Source: Mycolicibacter algericus DSM 45454 (GTDB taxonomy: Bacteria > Actinomycetota > Actinomycetes > Mycobacteriales > Mycobacteriaceae). Taken from it: a stretch of DNA of 64,000 bases. Below the pieces are notes generated by a model that saw nothing but the letters and a program-made list of their open reading frames with translations, was not told the origin of the DNA and did no database searches. How positions within the stretch are numbered: the stretch's first letter is position 1; every line of letters begins with the position of its first letter. The stretch is taken from NCBI RefSeq assembly GCF_002086455.1, contig NZ_MVHC01000007.1:124001-188000 (forward strand). Reading direction: 5' to 3'. The position numbers were made by a program, and so were the translations under genes. Shown one piece after another: positions 8,221-16,746 of the stretch.

Positions 8221-10061
8221 CGGAGTGCCCGCCGACCCAGACCCCGGACGACTTCGACATCGAAGCGCTCCGTGAGAAGTACGCCGCCGAACGGGCTAAA
8301 CGCATTCGCTCCGACGGATCGAGTCAGTACCTCGAACTCAAAGACGATTTCGTGGAGTTCGCCGAGGTGGATCCGCACACCGCGGTGACGCCACGTGAAC
8401 CCATCGACGCCGACATCGAAGTCGTGGTCCTCGGCGGTGGCATCGCCGGACTGCTGGCCGGCGCCTACCTGAAGAAGGCCGGCGTGCGCGATGTGCGGGT
8501 CATCGAGATGGCCGGCGACTTCGGCGGCGTCTGGTACTGGAACCGCTTCCCCGGAATCCAGTGCGACAACGACGCCTACTGCTATATCCCGATGCTCGAA
8601 GAGCTCGACTTCATGCCGTCCAAGAAGTTCGCCGACGGCGCCGAGATATTCCAGCATTGCCAGAACATCGGCAAGCACTTCGGCCTCTATGACGGCGCGA
8701 TCTTCTCGACCCAGGTACGCACCGTCCGCTGGGACGAGGAACTCCGGCGCTGGCGGCTGACGACGAACCGGGGCGATGACCTGCGGCCGCGGTTCGTGGT
8801 GATGGCCCAGGGCTCCTACAACCGGCCCAAGCTGCCCGGCATCGCGGGCATCAAGGACTTCATGAACGCCGGCGGCCACGTCTTCCACTCGGCCCGCTGG
8901 GATTACGACTACACCGGCGGTGACTCAGGCGGTGGCTTGGACAAGCTGGCCGACAAGCGCGTGGCGCTGGTCGGCACCGGCGCGACCGGTGTGCAGCTGG
9001 TCCCGCACCTGGGCCGAGACGCCAAGCATCTCTATGTTTTCCAGCGCACCCCGTCGTCGGTGGATTTCCGCGGCAACGAGCCCACCGACCCGCAGTGGGC
9101 GGCGTCGCTGCAGCCGGGTTGGCAGGCCGAACGCAAGCGCAACTTTCACCGCTGGTCGCCGTTCGAGGGCGTGGTCTTCGACGCCCCCGATATGGTGTGC
9201 GACTTCTGGACCGAACTGGGTCGCAACCTGACCGCCCGCATCGGCGCCAGTCCCGACCCGACGGCGCTGGGCGTCGAGGAGATCATGGCGATGCGGGAGG
9301 AGGAGGACTACAAGATCATGGAGCGGCTGCGCCGCCGGATCGCCGACATCGTCGAGGATCCGCAGACCGCCGAGGCGCTCAAGCCGTACTACCGGTTCAT
9401 GTGCAAGCGACCGACCTCCAGCGACACCTACCTGCCCGCGTTCAATCGGCCCAACGTCACGCTGGTCGACGTGGCCGAGTCCAAGGGCGTCGAAAAGCTC
9501 ACGGAGAAGGGCATTGTCGCGGGCGGAGTCGAGTACGAGGTCGACTGCGTCATCTTCGCCAGTGGTTTCGAGATCTCCACGGAGATCAGCCGTCGATACG
9601 CGATGGACGTCATCGAGGGCCGCGACGGCGTGTCGTTGTTCGACCACTGGCGCGACGGGTTCCGGACCCTGCACGGGATGACCAGCCGCGGCTTCCCCAA
9701 CCAGTTCCACACCGGTTTCATCCAGGGCGGCGTGTCTGCCAACACCACCGCGATGTTCGAGCAGCAGGCCGAGCACATCGCCTACATCATCGCCGAGGCT
9801 TTCAACCGGGGAGCGACGGTCGTCGAGCCCAGTCAGGAAGGCCAGGACGCCTGGGTGAACACCATCCGGGAGTTGGCGTTCGACAATTCGGCGTTCGACT
9901 TGTCCTGCACGCCCGGCTATTACAACAACGAGGGCCGGGGGTTCGGCGACGCCAGCCGCTCTTTCCTGGGAGAGGTTTACTCACCGGGCTTCTACGCCTT
10001 CGATGATCTGTTGAAGCAGTGGCGCGAGGCGGGCGACCTGAAAGGTATGGAACTGCAGTGA
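8217..10061 (+). CDS. Flavin-dependent Baeyer-Villiger-type monooxygenase
   Basis: 614 residues. The N-terminal FAD Rossmann motif GGGIAGLLAG (about 73-82) is followed by GGVWYWNRFPG, typical of BVMOs. The fingerprint region reads GGHVFHSARWDYD: G-x3-H-x3-W-D is kept, but the leading Phe of F-x-G-x3-H-x3-W(P/D) is Ala. The second (NADPH) Rossmann motif is GTGATGVQ. BVMOs insert oxygen beside a ketone to make esters or lactones. An N-terminal extension of about 65 residues resembles the long-chain BVMO subgroup (cyclopentadecanone or steroid enzymes). ATGA and GTGA overlaps link it to both neighbours. Confidence 0.88.
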   Translation: MTECPPTQTPDDFDIEALREKYAAERAKRIRSDGSSQYLELKDDFVEFAEVDPHTAVTPREPIDADIEVVVLGGGIAGLLAGAYLKKAGVRDVRVIEMAGDFGGVWYWNRFPGIQCDNDAYCYIPMLEELDFMPSKKFADGAEIFQHCQNIGKHFGLYDGAIFSTQVRTVRWDEELRRWRLTTNRGDDLRPRFVVMAQGSYNRPKLPGIAGIKDFMNAGGHVFHSARWDYDYTGGDSGGGLDKLADKRVALVGTGATGVQLVPHLGRDAKHLYVFQRTPSSVDFRGNEPTDPQWAASLQPGWQAERKRNFHRWSPFEGVVFDAPDMVCDFWTELGRNLTARIGASPDPTALGVEEIMAMREEEDYKIMERLRRRIADIVEDPQTAEALKPYYRFMCKRPTSSDTYLPAFNRPNVTLVDVAESKGVEKLTEKGIVAGGVEYEVDCVIFASGFEISTEISRRYAMDVIEGRDGVSLFDHWRDGFRTLHGMTSRGFPNQFHTGFIQGGVSANTTAMFEQQAEHIAYIIAEAFNRGATVVEPSQEGQDAWVNTIRELAFDNSAFDLSCTPGYYNNEGRGFGDASRSFLGEVYSPGFYAFDDLLKQWREAGDLKGMELQ

Positions 10062-10894
10062 CATTGCAGACGACGAGCACGTTGCCGACACGCGACCTCA
10101 CCGAGCGCATCGCAACCGAGGTCCACGCCGACAAGGCGGCGCTGCTGAGCGGCGACCATGCCGGGGCGATCCGCGAACTGCTCGAGCGGCGCGGCGTGCT
10201 GGTGTTCCCGCAGATCGGGTTCACCGACGCCGAACAGATCGCCTTCACCGAGACGCTGGGCACGCTGGCGCCCGAACGGGACGGCGAGGCCGTCTACGAC
10301 GTCACCTTGGACACCAACGTCAACAAGCAGGCCGACTACCTCAAAGGCTCCTTCTACTGGCACCTGGACGGCACCATGAACCAGGTGCCGATCCTCGCAT
10401 CGCTGCTGTCGAGCAGGGTGCTGCCGGCCGACGGCGGCGGTGACACCGAGTTCTGCAACACCTACGCCGCCTACGACGACCTCTCCGAGGACGACAAGGA
10501 CCAGATCGCGTCGCTGCGCGCCATGCACTCCGCCTGGAACTCGCTGCTGTACTACGACCCCGAGCCCGACTTCGCGACACTTCGGCAGATGATGGCGATC
10601 GGAGAGCGGGAACTGCCCGTGGTCTGGACGCACCGCAGCGGGCGCAAATCGCTGATCCTGGGCTGCACCGCCAGCAACATCGTCGGCATGGACTACGCGC
10701 AGAGCACCAAAACCCTGGTGCGGCTACGTGATTGGGCTACCCAACCACAGTTCGTTTACCGGCACCGGTGGTCGGTCGGCGATCTGGTCATGTGGGACAA
10801 CACCGGCACGATGCACCGGGCGCTGCCGTACGACCCGAACTCCGGCCGGATGCTGCGACGGACCAAGCTGGCCGGTGAGGAACCCTTCGCTTGA
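10058..10894 (+). CDS. TauD/TfdA-family 2-oxoglutarate-dependent dioxygenase
   Basis: 278 residues from a GTG overlapping the BVMO stop (GTGA). The iron ligands are visible as WHLDGT (His-x-Asp, near residue 105) and the distal His in TGTMHRA (near 250); the C-terminal Arg for 2-oxoglutarate is likely in RMLRRTK. The family hydroxylates unactivated carbons, often leading to loss of a substituent (sulfite, phenoxy group). The operon holds three unrelated oxygenases in a row, suggesting successive oxidation of one scaffold. Confidence 0.85.
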   Translation: MTLQTTSTLPTRDLTERIATEVHADKAALLSGDHAGAIRELLERRGVLVFPQIGFTDAEQIAFTETLGTLAPERDGEAVYDVTLDTNVNKQADYLKGSFYWHLDGTMNQVPILASLLSSRVLPADGGGDTEFCNTYAAYDDLSEDDKDQIASLRAMHSAWNSLLYYDPEPDFATLRQMMAIGERELPVVWTHRSGRKSLILGCTASNIVGMDYAQSTKTLVRLRDWATQPQFVYRHRWSVGDLVMWDNTGTMHRALPYDPNSGRMLRRTKLAGEEPFA

Positions 10895-11841
10895 GCACAG
10901 GGCAGCCGCTGAACTTCCATGGCCGGGTCGCCGTGGTGACCGGCGCCGGGCGGGGGCTGGGTCGCGCTTACGCGCAGCTGCTGGCCGAGCGGGGCGGGCG
11001 GGTCGTGGTCAACGACACCGGTGCCGACCTCAGCGGTGACGGCGTGCGCGAGGACCCCGCCGAGGCGGTGGCCGCCGAGATCCGCGACGCCGGCGGCGAC
11101 GCGATCGCCTGCACCGCGTCGGTCGCGACACCGCAGGGCGGCCGGGACATCATCGCCGCGGCGCTGCAGCATTACGGCCGGCTCGACGCCGTGATCCACA
11201 ACGCCGGAAACGTCCGACGCGGCTCGTTGCGGGACATGAGCTCGGAAGATTTCGACGCCGTCCTCGACGTTCACCTGCGGGGGGCCTTCCACGTGGTGCG
11301 GCCGGCCTTTCCGGTGATGTGCGATGCAGGCTACGGTCGCATCGTGTTGACCTCGTCGATCGGCGGCCTCTACGGCAACTTCGGTGTGGCCAACTATGCG
11401 GCCGCCAAGGCCGGCGTGATCGGGCTGAGCAATGTCGCGGCGCTGGAGGGCGCGCCGGCCGGTGTCCGCTGCAACGTCGTGGTGCCGGCGGCGGTGACGC
11501 GGATGGCCGAGGGCATCGACACGTCCGGCTACCCGCCGATGGAGCCCGAACTGGTCGCGCCGGTGGTCGGTTGGCTTGCGCACGAATCCTGCTCGGTCAC
11601 CGGCGAAGTGCTGATCGCGCTGGCGGGCCGGGTCGCCCGGGCGGTGGTGGCCGAAAGCCCGGGCGTCTACCAGCCGTCGTGGACCCTCGAGGAGGTGGAC
11701 CGACGGATCGAGGAGATCCGGGATGTCACGGCGCCGGTGGTCTTCCCGGTGGTGCCGGACGGCCACGCCGACCACATCCGATACAGCTTCGGCCTGGCCC
11801 ACCCGGTCCAGGTGCCCGACGAGACCCAGGGAACCCGGTAG
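10891..11841 (+). CDS. SDR, (3R)-hydroxyacyl-CoA-dehydrogenase (MFE-2) type
   Basis: 316 residues from a TTG overlapping the TauD stop (TTGA). GAGRGLGRAYAQLLAERG and VVNDTGADLSGDG resemble the dehydrogenase domain of peroxisomal multifunctional enzyme type 2 and the FabG-like proteins used in steroid side-chain oxidation. The catalytic SSIGG and NYAAAK are present. The tail of about 75 residues after the SDR fold (from AVVAESPGV) is also found in MFE-2-like proteins. Substrate unknown; a hydroxyacyl-CoA or cyclic alcohol is plausible. Confidence 0.82.
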   Translation: MSTGQPLNFHGRVAVVTGAGRGLGRAYAQLLAERGGRVVVNDTGADLSGDGVREDPAEAVAAEIRDAGGDAIACTASVATPQGGRDIIAAALQHYGRLDAVIHNAGNVRRGSLRDMSSEDFDAVLDVHLRGAFHVVRPAFPVMCDAGYGRIVLTSSIGGLYGNFGVANYAAAKAGVIGLSNVAALEGAPAGVRCNVVVPAAVTRMAEGIDTSGYPPMEPELVAPVVGWLAHESCSVTGEVLIALAGRVARAVVAESPGVYQPSWTLEEVDRRIEEIRDVTAPVVFPVVPDGHADHIRYSFGLAHPVQVPDETQGTR

Positions 11842-11858
11842 TTCAAAGGAGTGTAGTG

Positions 11859-13289
11859 ATGCGCGAATACCTCAAGTTCTACATCGACGGCCAGTGGGTG
11901 GACCCGGTCGAGCTCACCACCCTCGACGTCGAGAACCCGGCCACCGAGCAGGTCGCCGGCAAGATCGCGCTCGGTTCGGCCGCCGACGTCGACCGTGCCG
12001 TCGCTGCGGCGCGGCGGGCGTTTGCCGGCTGGTCGCAGAGCAGCCGTACCGAACGCCTGGATCTGCTGCAGTCGATCCTGGCCGAATATCAGCGCCGCAG
12101 CAGTGATCTCGCCGATGCGGTGCACGAGGAGATCGGGGCGCCGCCCGCGCTGGCCGGGGGAACCCAGGTGCAACTCGGGCTCGGCCACATGCTGACCGCG
12201 ATCGACGCGCTGAAGAACTTCGCGTTCGAAGAACAGCGTGGCGACACCCTGGTGGTCCGGGAGCCGATCGGGGTCTGCGGTCTGATCACCCCGTGGAACT
12301 GGCCGCTGAACCAGATCGCGGTGAAGGTCTACCCGGCGCTGGCGACCGGGTGCACCATGGTGCTCAAACCCTCGGAGGTCGCGCCGTTCTCGGCCTACAT
12401 CTTCACTGAGATCATGGCCGCCGCGGGCGTTCCGGCCGGCGTCTACAACATGGTCAACGGCGACGGTCCCGGCGTCGGGGTGGCCCTGGCGCAACATCGC
12501 GACGTCGACATGGTGTCGTTCACCGGTTCGACCCGGGCCGGTGTCGCGGTGGCCGAGAACGCCGCGCCGACGGTGAAGCGGGTGACCCAGGAACTCGGCG
12601 GCAAGAGCCCCAACATCGTGCTCGACGACGATGCGTTCGCCGCCAGCGTCACCGCGGGCGTGTCGGTCATGATGGTCAACTCCGGGCAGAGTTGCAATGC
12701 GCCGTCACGGATGCTGGTGCCCAACTCCCGGATGGACGAGGCCATCGCGATTGCGAAGGCGGTCGCCGAGCAGGTGAAGGTGGGTGATCCCGCCGACGCC
12801 AAGGCGATCGGCCCGGTGGCGTCGGCGGCGCAGTTCGCCAAGGTGCAGGGCCTGATCGAGCAGGGCATCGCCGAGGGGGCGACCGTCGCCGCGGGCGGCG
12901 CGGGCCGGCCCGACGGACTCGACAGCGGCTACTTCGTTCGACCGACGGTCTTCGCGCACGTGAACAACCAGATGACGATCGCGCGCGAAGAGATCTTCGG
13001 CCCGGTGCTGTGCATCCTCGGCTATGACGACCTGGACGAGGCCGTCGAGATCGCCAACGACACCGACTACGGCCTGGCCGGCTACGTGTCGGGCGCCGAC
13101 CTCGACGCCGCGCGCGGGATCGCCCGCCGGATCCGGGCCGGCTCGGTGGCGATCAACCACGCCTTCGACATGAACGCACCGTTCGGCGGCTACAAGCGCA
13201 GCGGCAACGGCCGTGAGTGGAGCGATGCCGGTTTCCACGAATATGTGGAGATCAAGAGCACGTTGGGCTACGGGGCCGCCGCCGGTTGA
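11859..13289 (+). CDS. NAD(P)-dependent aldehyde dehydrogenase
   Basis: 476 residues, normal ALDH length. The catalytic Cys is in NSGQSCNAPS, the general base Glu in TQELGGKSPNI, the cofactor loop in FTGSTRAG and the entry motif in TPWNWPLNQ. It probably oxidises an aldehyde produced by the upstream oxygenases. The ATG at 11859 follows AAAGGAG (11845-11851); the open frame extends much further upstream only as a shadow of the SDR gene. Last gene of the operon, followed by a hairpin that overlaps the stop. Confidence 0.92.
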   Translation: MREYLKFYIDGQWVDPVELTTLDVENPATEQVAGKIALGSAADVDRAVAAARRAFAGWSQSSRTERLDLLQSILAEYQRRSSDLADAVHEEIGAPPALAGGTQVQLGLGHMLTAIDALKNFAFEEQRGDTLVVREPIGVCGLITPWNWPLNQIAVKVYPALATGCTMVLKPSEVAPFSAYIFTEIMAAAGVPAGVYNMVNGDGPGVGVALAQHRDVDMVSFTGSTRAGVAVAENAAPTVKRVTQELGGKSPNIVLDDDAFAASVTAGVSVMMVNSGQSCNAPSRMLVPNSRMDEAIAIAKAVAEQVKVGDPADAKAIGPVASAAQFAKVQGLIEQGIAEGATVAAGGAGRPDGLDSGYFVRPTVFAHVNNQMTIAREEIFGPVLCILGYDDLDEAVEIANDTDYGLAGYVSGADLDAARGIARRIRAGSVAINHAFDMNAPFGGYKRSGNGREWSDAGFHEYVEIKSTLGYGAAAG

Positions 13290-13300
13290 CAACCGGCGGC
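13278..13300 (+). terminator. Hairpin over the ALDH stop codon
   Basis: GCCGCCGGTT and AACCGGCGGC form perfect 10-bp arms around a GAC loop that contains part of the TGA stop. A second GC palindrome (CGGGCCCG) follows. There is no U-tract, as usual for actinobacterial terminators. It sits between convergent genes. Confidence 0.5.
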
Positions 13301-13325
13301 CGGGCCCGGCCCGACCATTCGATGA

Positions 13326-14345
13326 CTATTCGTAGTGGACGGTGATCGAGCCGCCTTCGGGAACAGCCTGGCAGGTCAGGATGTAGCCGTCGGCGACCTC
13401 ATCATCGTCGAGTGCGGTGTTGGCGATCATCTTCGCGCTGCCCTCGCTGATGTGGGCGATGCAGGTGCCGCAGTTGCCGGCCTCGCAGGAGAACGGCGGT
13501 GTCAGCCCGGCCCGCCGGGCGCTCTCCAGCAGGGTCTCGCCGGCGACGCGCGGCACCGACTCCTTCTTGCGCCCGAGGTGAATCGTCACCGTCCCGCTCA
13601 CCTCGGCCGCGGTGCCGGCAGCGGCCGGTGCCGCCGTCGGTATCTCGGCGGCAGCGCCGCCGGTGTCGAAGTCCTCGACGAACAGCCGACCCGGGCCCGG
13701 CCAGGCCTGGCGCACCACCGCCATGAAGCCCTCCGGGCCGCACAGGTAGCAGTCGGCCCCGGTGTCCGCGCCGACGAACGCGGTGACGGCCGCCGCGTCG
13801 AGCAGCCCGTTCTCGGCGTCGCGATGCCGCTGCACCGACAGCCGGCCCGGGTACCGGGCGGCGAGTTCGCTCAGCGCGTCGTCGAAGATCGCCGCCGAGG
13901 CGTCCCGGTCGGCGCAGAGCAGCCGTACTGTGCGGTCGGTGGTGGCCAGCGCGCTCTTGGCCAGCGACAGGATCGGCGTAATCCCGCTGCCGCCGGAGAA
14001 TCCCAGCAGCGGGGAGTCCGAGGAGTCCAGGCAGAAGGTCCCCGCCGCGCGGGTCATGGTCAACTCGTCGCCCTCGGCGAGGTTGTCCAGCAACCAGTTC
14101 GACACCTTCCCGCCGGGCACCCGCTTGACCGTGGTCATCAGCTCGGTGTCGGTCTCCGGGGCGCTCGACATGGAGTAGGACCGGTAGAGCTCCTCGCCGT
14201 CGACGTGTACCTGGAACGTCGAGTACTGACCGGCCCGGTAGGGGAACGTCCCCTCATGCGGTGCCAGCACGAACGTGTACGCGTCGGCGGTCTCCTTGAC
14301 GATGCGGGTCACGGTCGCCCGCTGGAAAACATGAGTGACCGCCAT
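13326..14345 (-). CDS. FNR-type ferredoxin reductase with C-terminal [2Fe-2S], KshB-like
   Basis: 339 residues. FAD domain: RSYSMSSAP (about 55) and the glycine-rich GFSGGSGITPILSLAKS; NAD domain ending in YLCGPEGFM; then an Ala/Pro-rich linker and a plant-type ferredoxin domain with C-x4-C-x2-C (SCEAGNCGTCIAHI) and a final Cys in LTCQA. This is the architecture of KshB and PaaE-type reductases, which pass electrons from NADH to Rieske oxygenases. It may serve both Rieske oxygenases in the window. The ATG at 14345 has GGAAGGGG eight bases upstream; a GTG two codons earlier abuts that site. A palindromic operator lies 33 bp upstream. Confidence 0.9.
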   Translation of the reverse strand: MAVTHVFQRATVTRIVKETADAYTFVLAPHEGTFPYRAGQYSTFQVHVDGEELYRSYSMSSAPETDTELMTTVKRVPGGKVSNWLLDNLAEGDELTMTRAAGTFCLDSSDSPLLGFSGGSGITPILSLAKSALATTDRTVRLLCADRDASAAIFDDALSELAARYPGRLSVQRHRDAENGLLDAAAVTAFVGADTGADCYLCGPEGFMAVVRQAWPGPGRLFVEDFDTGGAAAEIPTAAPAAAGTAAEVSGTVTIHLGRKKESVPRVAGETLLESARRAGLTPPFSCEAGNCGTCIAHISEGSAKMIANTALDDDEVADGYILTCQAVPEGGSITVHYE

Positions 14346-14377
14346 GACCACCCCTTCCGGTTTGCGTTCTTCGTTAC

Positions 14378-14394
14378 AGAGAATACTATTCTCT
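14378..14394. promoter_or_regulatory. Operator O1, AGAGAATA-C-TATTCTCT
   Basis: A perfect 17-bp palindrome, core GAGAAT-ACT-ATTCTC, between the divergent reductase and acyl-CoA synthetase genes. It contains TATTCT on both strands, a mycobacterial -10-like hexamer, 24 and 34 bp from the respective starts, so the operator may overlap both -10 boxes. The same core recurs at 23033, 30119, 31706 and 44273. Confidence 0.7.
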
Positions 14395-14416
14395 CAAACC
14401 GATAGGATCTTCTCAA

Positions 14417-15856
14417 ATGTCTTCTGGGCTGCGTGCGTCATCCACCGCGGTGCTCACGTTCGAGGACCGGCAGTTACCCCTGCCGGAGCTTGACGCACGG
14501 GCCGGCGCGCTGGCGGCCGCGCTGGCCGCCGACGGCGTGACGGCCGGTGACCGGGTCGCGTTGATGGCGTCGAACCGGCCCGAGTTCGTCGTCGCCGTGC
14601 AGGCCATCTGGCGGCTCGGGGCGGTGGCCGCCCTGATCAGTCCCGCCTGGAAGCGCGACGAGGTGGCGCACGCGCTGGCGCTGACCCAGCCCCGCTACGC
14701 GCTCGGCGACCAGTCGGTGCTGGCCGAGCTGATGCCGATGCGGCACCTCGATGAAGTGACGGCCGAGATTCCGGCTGGCACCTGGGAGGGTGATCCACCG
14801 CTGCCGGGCGCCGACGCACTGCTGGTGTTCAGTTCCGGTACCACCGGCCTGCCCAAAGCGGTACGGCACACCCACGCCTCGCTGGCCGCGGGAGTGCGGC
14901 ACTGGCGGGATGCGCTGGGGCTGACCGCGGATGACCGGATCCAGGTCGTGACCCCGCCGTCACACATCCTCGGGCTGCTCAACATCCTGACCGCGCTGAG
15001 CGTCGGGGCGCAGGTGCGGCTGCACCGCCGCTTCGACATCGACGTGATGCTGGCAACGATCGGCCAAGACCGGATCACCGTGGAGATGGCGGTGGCACCG
15101 ATCGCGCTGGCCATCGCCGCACACCCGGAGCTGGAATCGTTCGACCTGTCGTCGCTGCGCTACATCATGTGGGGCGCCACGCCCATCACCGCCGCCGTCG
15201 CCGAACAGGTCACCCGGCGCACCGGGGTCAGCTGGGTGCCCGCCTACGGCACCAGCGAGCTGCCGGTGCTGGCCTGCAGCCCGACCGACGGGGCCCGCGG
15301 GGACGAGGCGGTGCTGGACACCGTCGGTCGCCCGGTTCCCGGGGTGGCGCTTCAGGTGGTGGACATGGCCACCGGCGAGCCGCTGCCGCCGGGCGTCCCC
15401 GGTGAGATCCTGGCCCGTTCCGAGTCGTTGATGGCCGGCTATCTTCCCGACGAGGCGACGTCGGAAGTATTGCGCGACGGCTGGTTTCACACCGGTGATG
15501 TCGGCTACCTCGACGCCGGCGGTTGGTTGCGGATCACCGACCGCTGCAAGGAGATGATCAAGGTCCGCGGTTTTCAGGTGGCCCCCGCCGAGATCGAGGC
15601 GGTGCTGCACGAGCATCCGGCCGTCGCCGACTGCGGGGTGTTCGGGGTGCCCGATGAGCGCGACGGGGAGGCCGTCGTGGCAGCGGTCGCGCTGCGCGCA
15701 CCGGTCAGCGAGGCTGAGCTGACCGAGCTGGTGGCCGATCGGCTCGCCACCTACAAGCACCCGCGCCGGGTCGTGGTCGTTCCCGAGATTCCCCGGCTGC
15801 CGTCCGGAAAGCTGTTGCGTCGACTACTGAAGGAGCGCCTATGGATGTCCGGCTGA
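14417..15856 (+). CDS. Acyl-CoA synthetase (AMP-forming), FadD-like
   Basis: 479 residues, slightly short for the family. AMP-binding P-loop FSSGTTGLPKAVRHTH, adenine motif YGTSELP, hinge WFHTGDVGYLD and ITDRCKEMIKVRGFQVAPAEIE, and catalytic lysine in PRLPSGKLLRR. It activates a carboxylic acid to its CoA thioester and so should begin CoA-dependent degradation. First gene of a five-gene plus-strand operon directly downstream of operator O1; the leader is short and no strong ribosome site is seen. Its 3' end overlaps the next gene by 16 bp. Confidence 0.9.
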   Translation: MSSGLRASSTAVLTFEDRQLPLPELDARAGALAAALAADGVTAGDRVALMASNRPEFVVAVQAIWRLGAVAALISPAWKRDEVAHALALTQPRYALGDQSVLAELMPMRHLDEVTAEIPAGTWEGDPPLPGADALLVFSSGTTGLPKAVRHTHASLAAGVRHWRDALGLTADDRIQVVTPPSHILGLLNILTALSVGAQVRLHRRFDIDVMLATIGQDRITVEMAVAPIALAIAAHPELESFDLSSLRYIMWGATPITAAVAEQVTRRTGVSWVPAYGTSELPVLACSPTDGARGDEAVLDTVGRPVPGVALQVVDMATGEPLPPGVPGEILARSESLMAGYLPDEATSEVLRDGWFHTGDVGYLDAGGWLRITDRCKEMIKVRGFQVAPAEIEAVLHEHPAVADCGVFGVPDERDGEAVVAAVALRAPVSEAELTELVADRLATYKHPRRVVVVPEIPRLPSGKLLRRLLKERLWMSG

Positions 15857-16746
15857 ATGCCGAGCAGCGACAACTGCGGGAGGCCGCGGCGAAGCTCGCC
15901 GACGATCTGGGGCCCGGCTCGGTCGCCGAACTCGACGATGCCGGTCGAGTGGCCCGGCTGGAAAAGGCTGTCGCCCAAACGGGTTGGCGCTCGCTGCGCT
16001 CCGACGGGGCGTCCGGCGTGGAGGTGGCGATCGTCGCCGAGGAGTTCGGCCGCGGCCTGGTCGACGTGCCGTTCCTCGGTCCGGTGCTCGCCGACGATCT
16101 GGGCCGGCACGTGACGCTGGGATCAGCGCCGGCCACGGTCACCCACCACCGGACCGCCGTCGACGCCCGCGGGGCCGAGCAGGCCGTCACGGTGCGCGAG
16201 CGCGCGGTACTGACCGTCCCGCTCGGCGCGCTGCGGTGCGGAGCCGACTTGACCCGGCCCGGCGCCGAACTGGCCGGGGAGCCGCACCAGCTCGGTGAGC
16301 TCAGCGCCGAGAGCGCCGCGGCGTGGCAGGCGCTGGCGCTGGTGACCACCGGCGCCGACCTGGTCGGCGCCGCGCGCGGCGCGCACGCACTGGCATGCGA
16401 CTACGCCAAGATCCGCGAACAGTACGGCAAACCGATCGGCAGTTATCAGGCCATCGCCCATCTGCTCGCCGAGGGTCTGGCACTGATCGAAGGCTCGGTG
16501 AGCGTGCTACGGCATGCCGCCTGGGCGGTCGACGAGGCCGACGCGGCCGACGCGGTCCGTGCCGCCCGCATCGCCAAGATCTACTGCGCCCGCACCGCCC
16601 GGACGGTCTGCGAGACCGCGATCCAGGTGCACGGCGGTATCGGCAACACCTGGGAATGCCTGGCGCATGTGTACCTGCGGCGTGCGTTGACCTCGACCGG
16701 CCTGTGGCCCGTGACGATTAGGGAGATCGCTGATGGACTTTCGTGA
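15841..16746 (+). CDS. Acyl-CoA dehydrogenase, small subunit of a probable pair
   Basis: 301 residues. The C-terminal helical half is clear (REQYGKPIGSYQAIAHLLAE, then QVHGGIGNTWECLAHVYLRRA); the N-terminal half is degenerate. Short, divergent acyl-CoA dehydrogenases beside a longer one are typical of the alpha2beta2 ChsE-type enzymes of actinobacterial steroid catabolism, where each active site uses both chains. Overlaps with FadD (16 bp) and the next gene (14 bp) suggest coupled translation. Substrate unknown. Confidence 0.85.
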   Translation: MDVRLNAEQRQLREAAAKLADDLGPGSVAELDDAGRVARLEKAVAQTGWRSLRSDGASGVEVAIVAEEFGRGLVDVPFLGPVLADDLGRHVTLGSAPATVTHHRTAVDARGAEQAVTVRERAVLTVPLGALRCGADLTRPGAELAGEPHQLGELSAESAAAWQALALVTTGADLVGAARGAHALACDYAKIREQYGKPIGSYQAIAHLLAEGLALIEGSVSVLRHAAWAVDEADAADAVRAARIAKIYCARTARTVCETAIQVHGGIGNTWECLAHVYLRRALTSTGLWPVTIREIADGLS

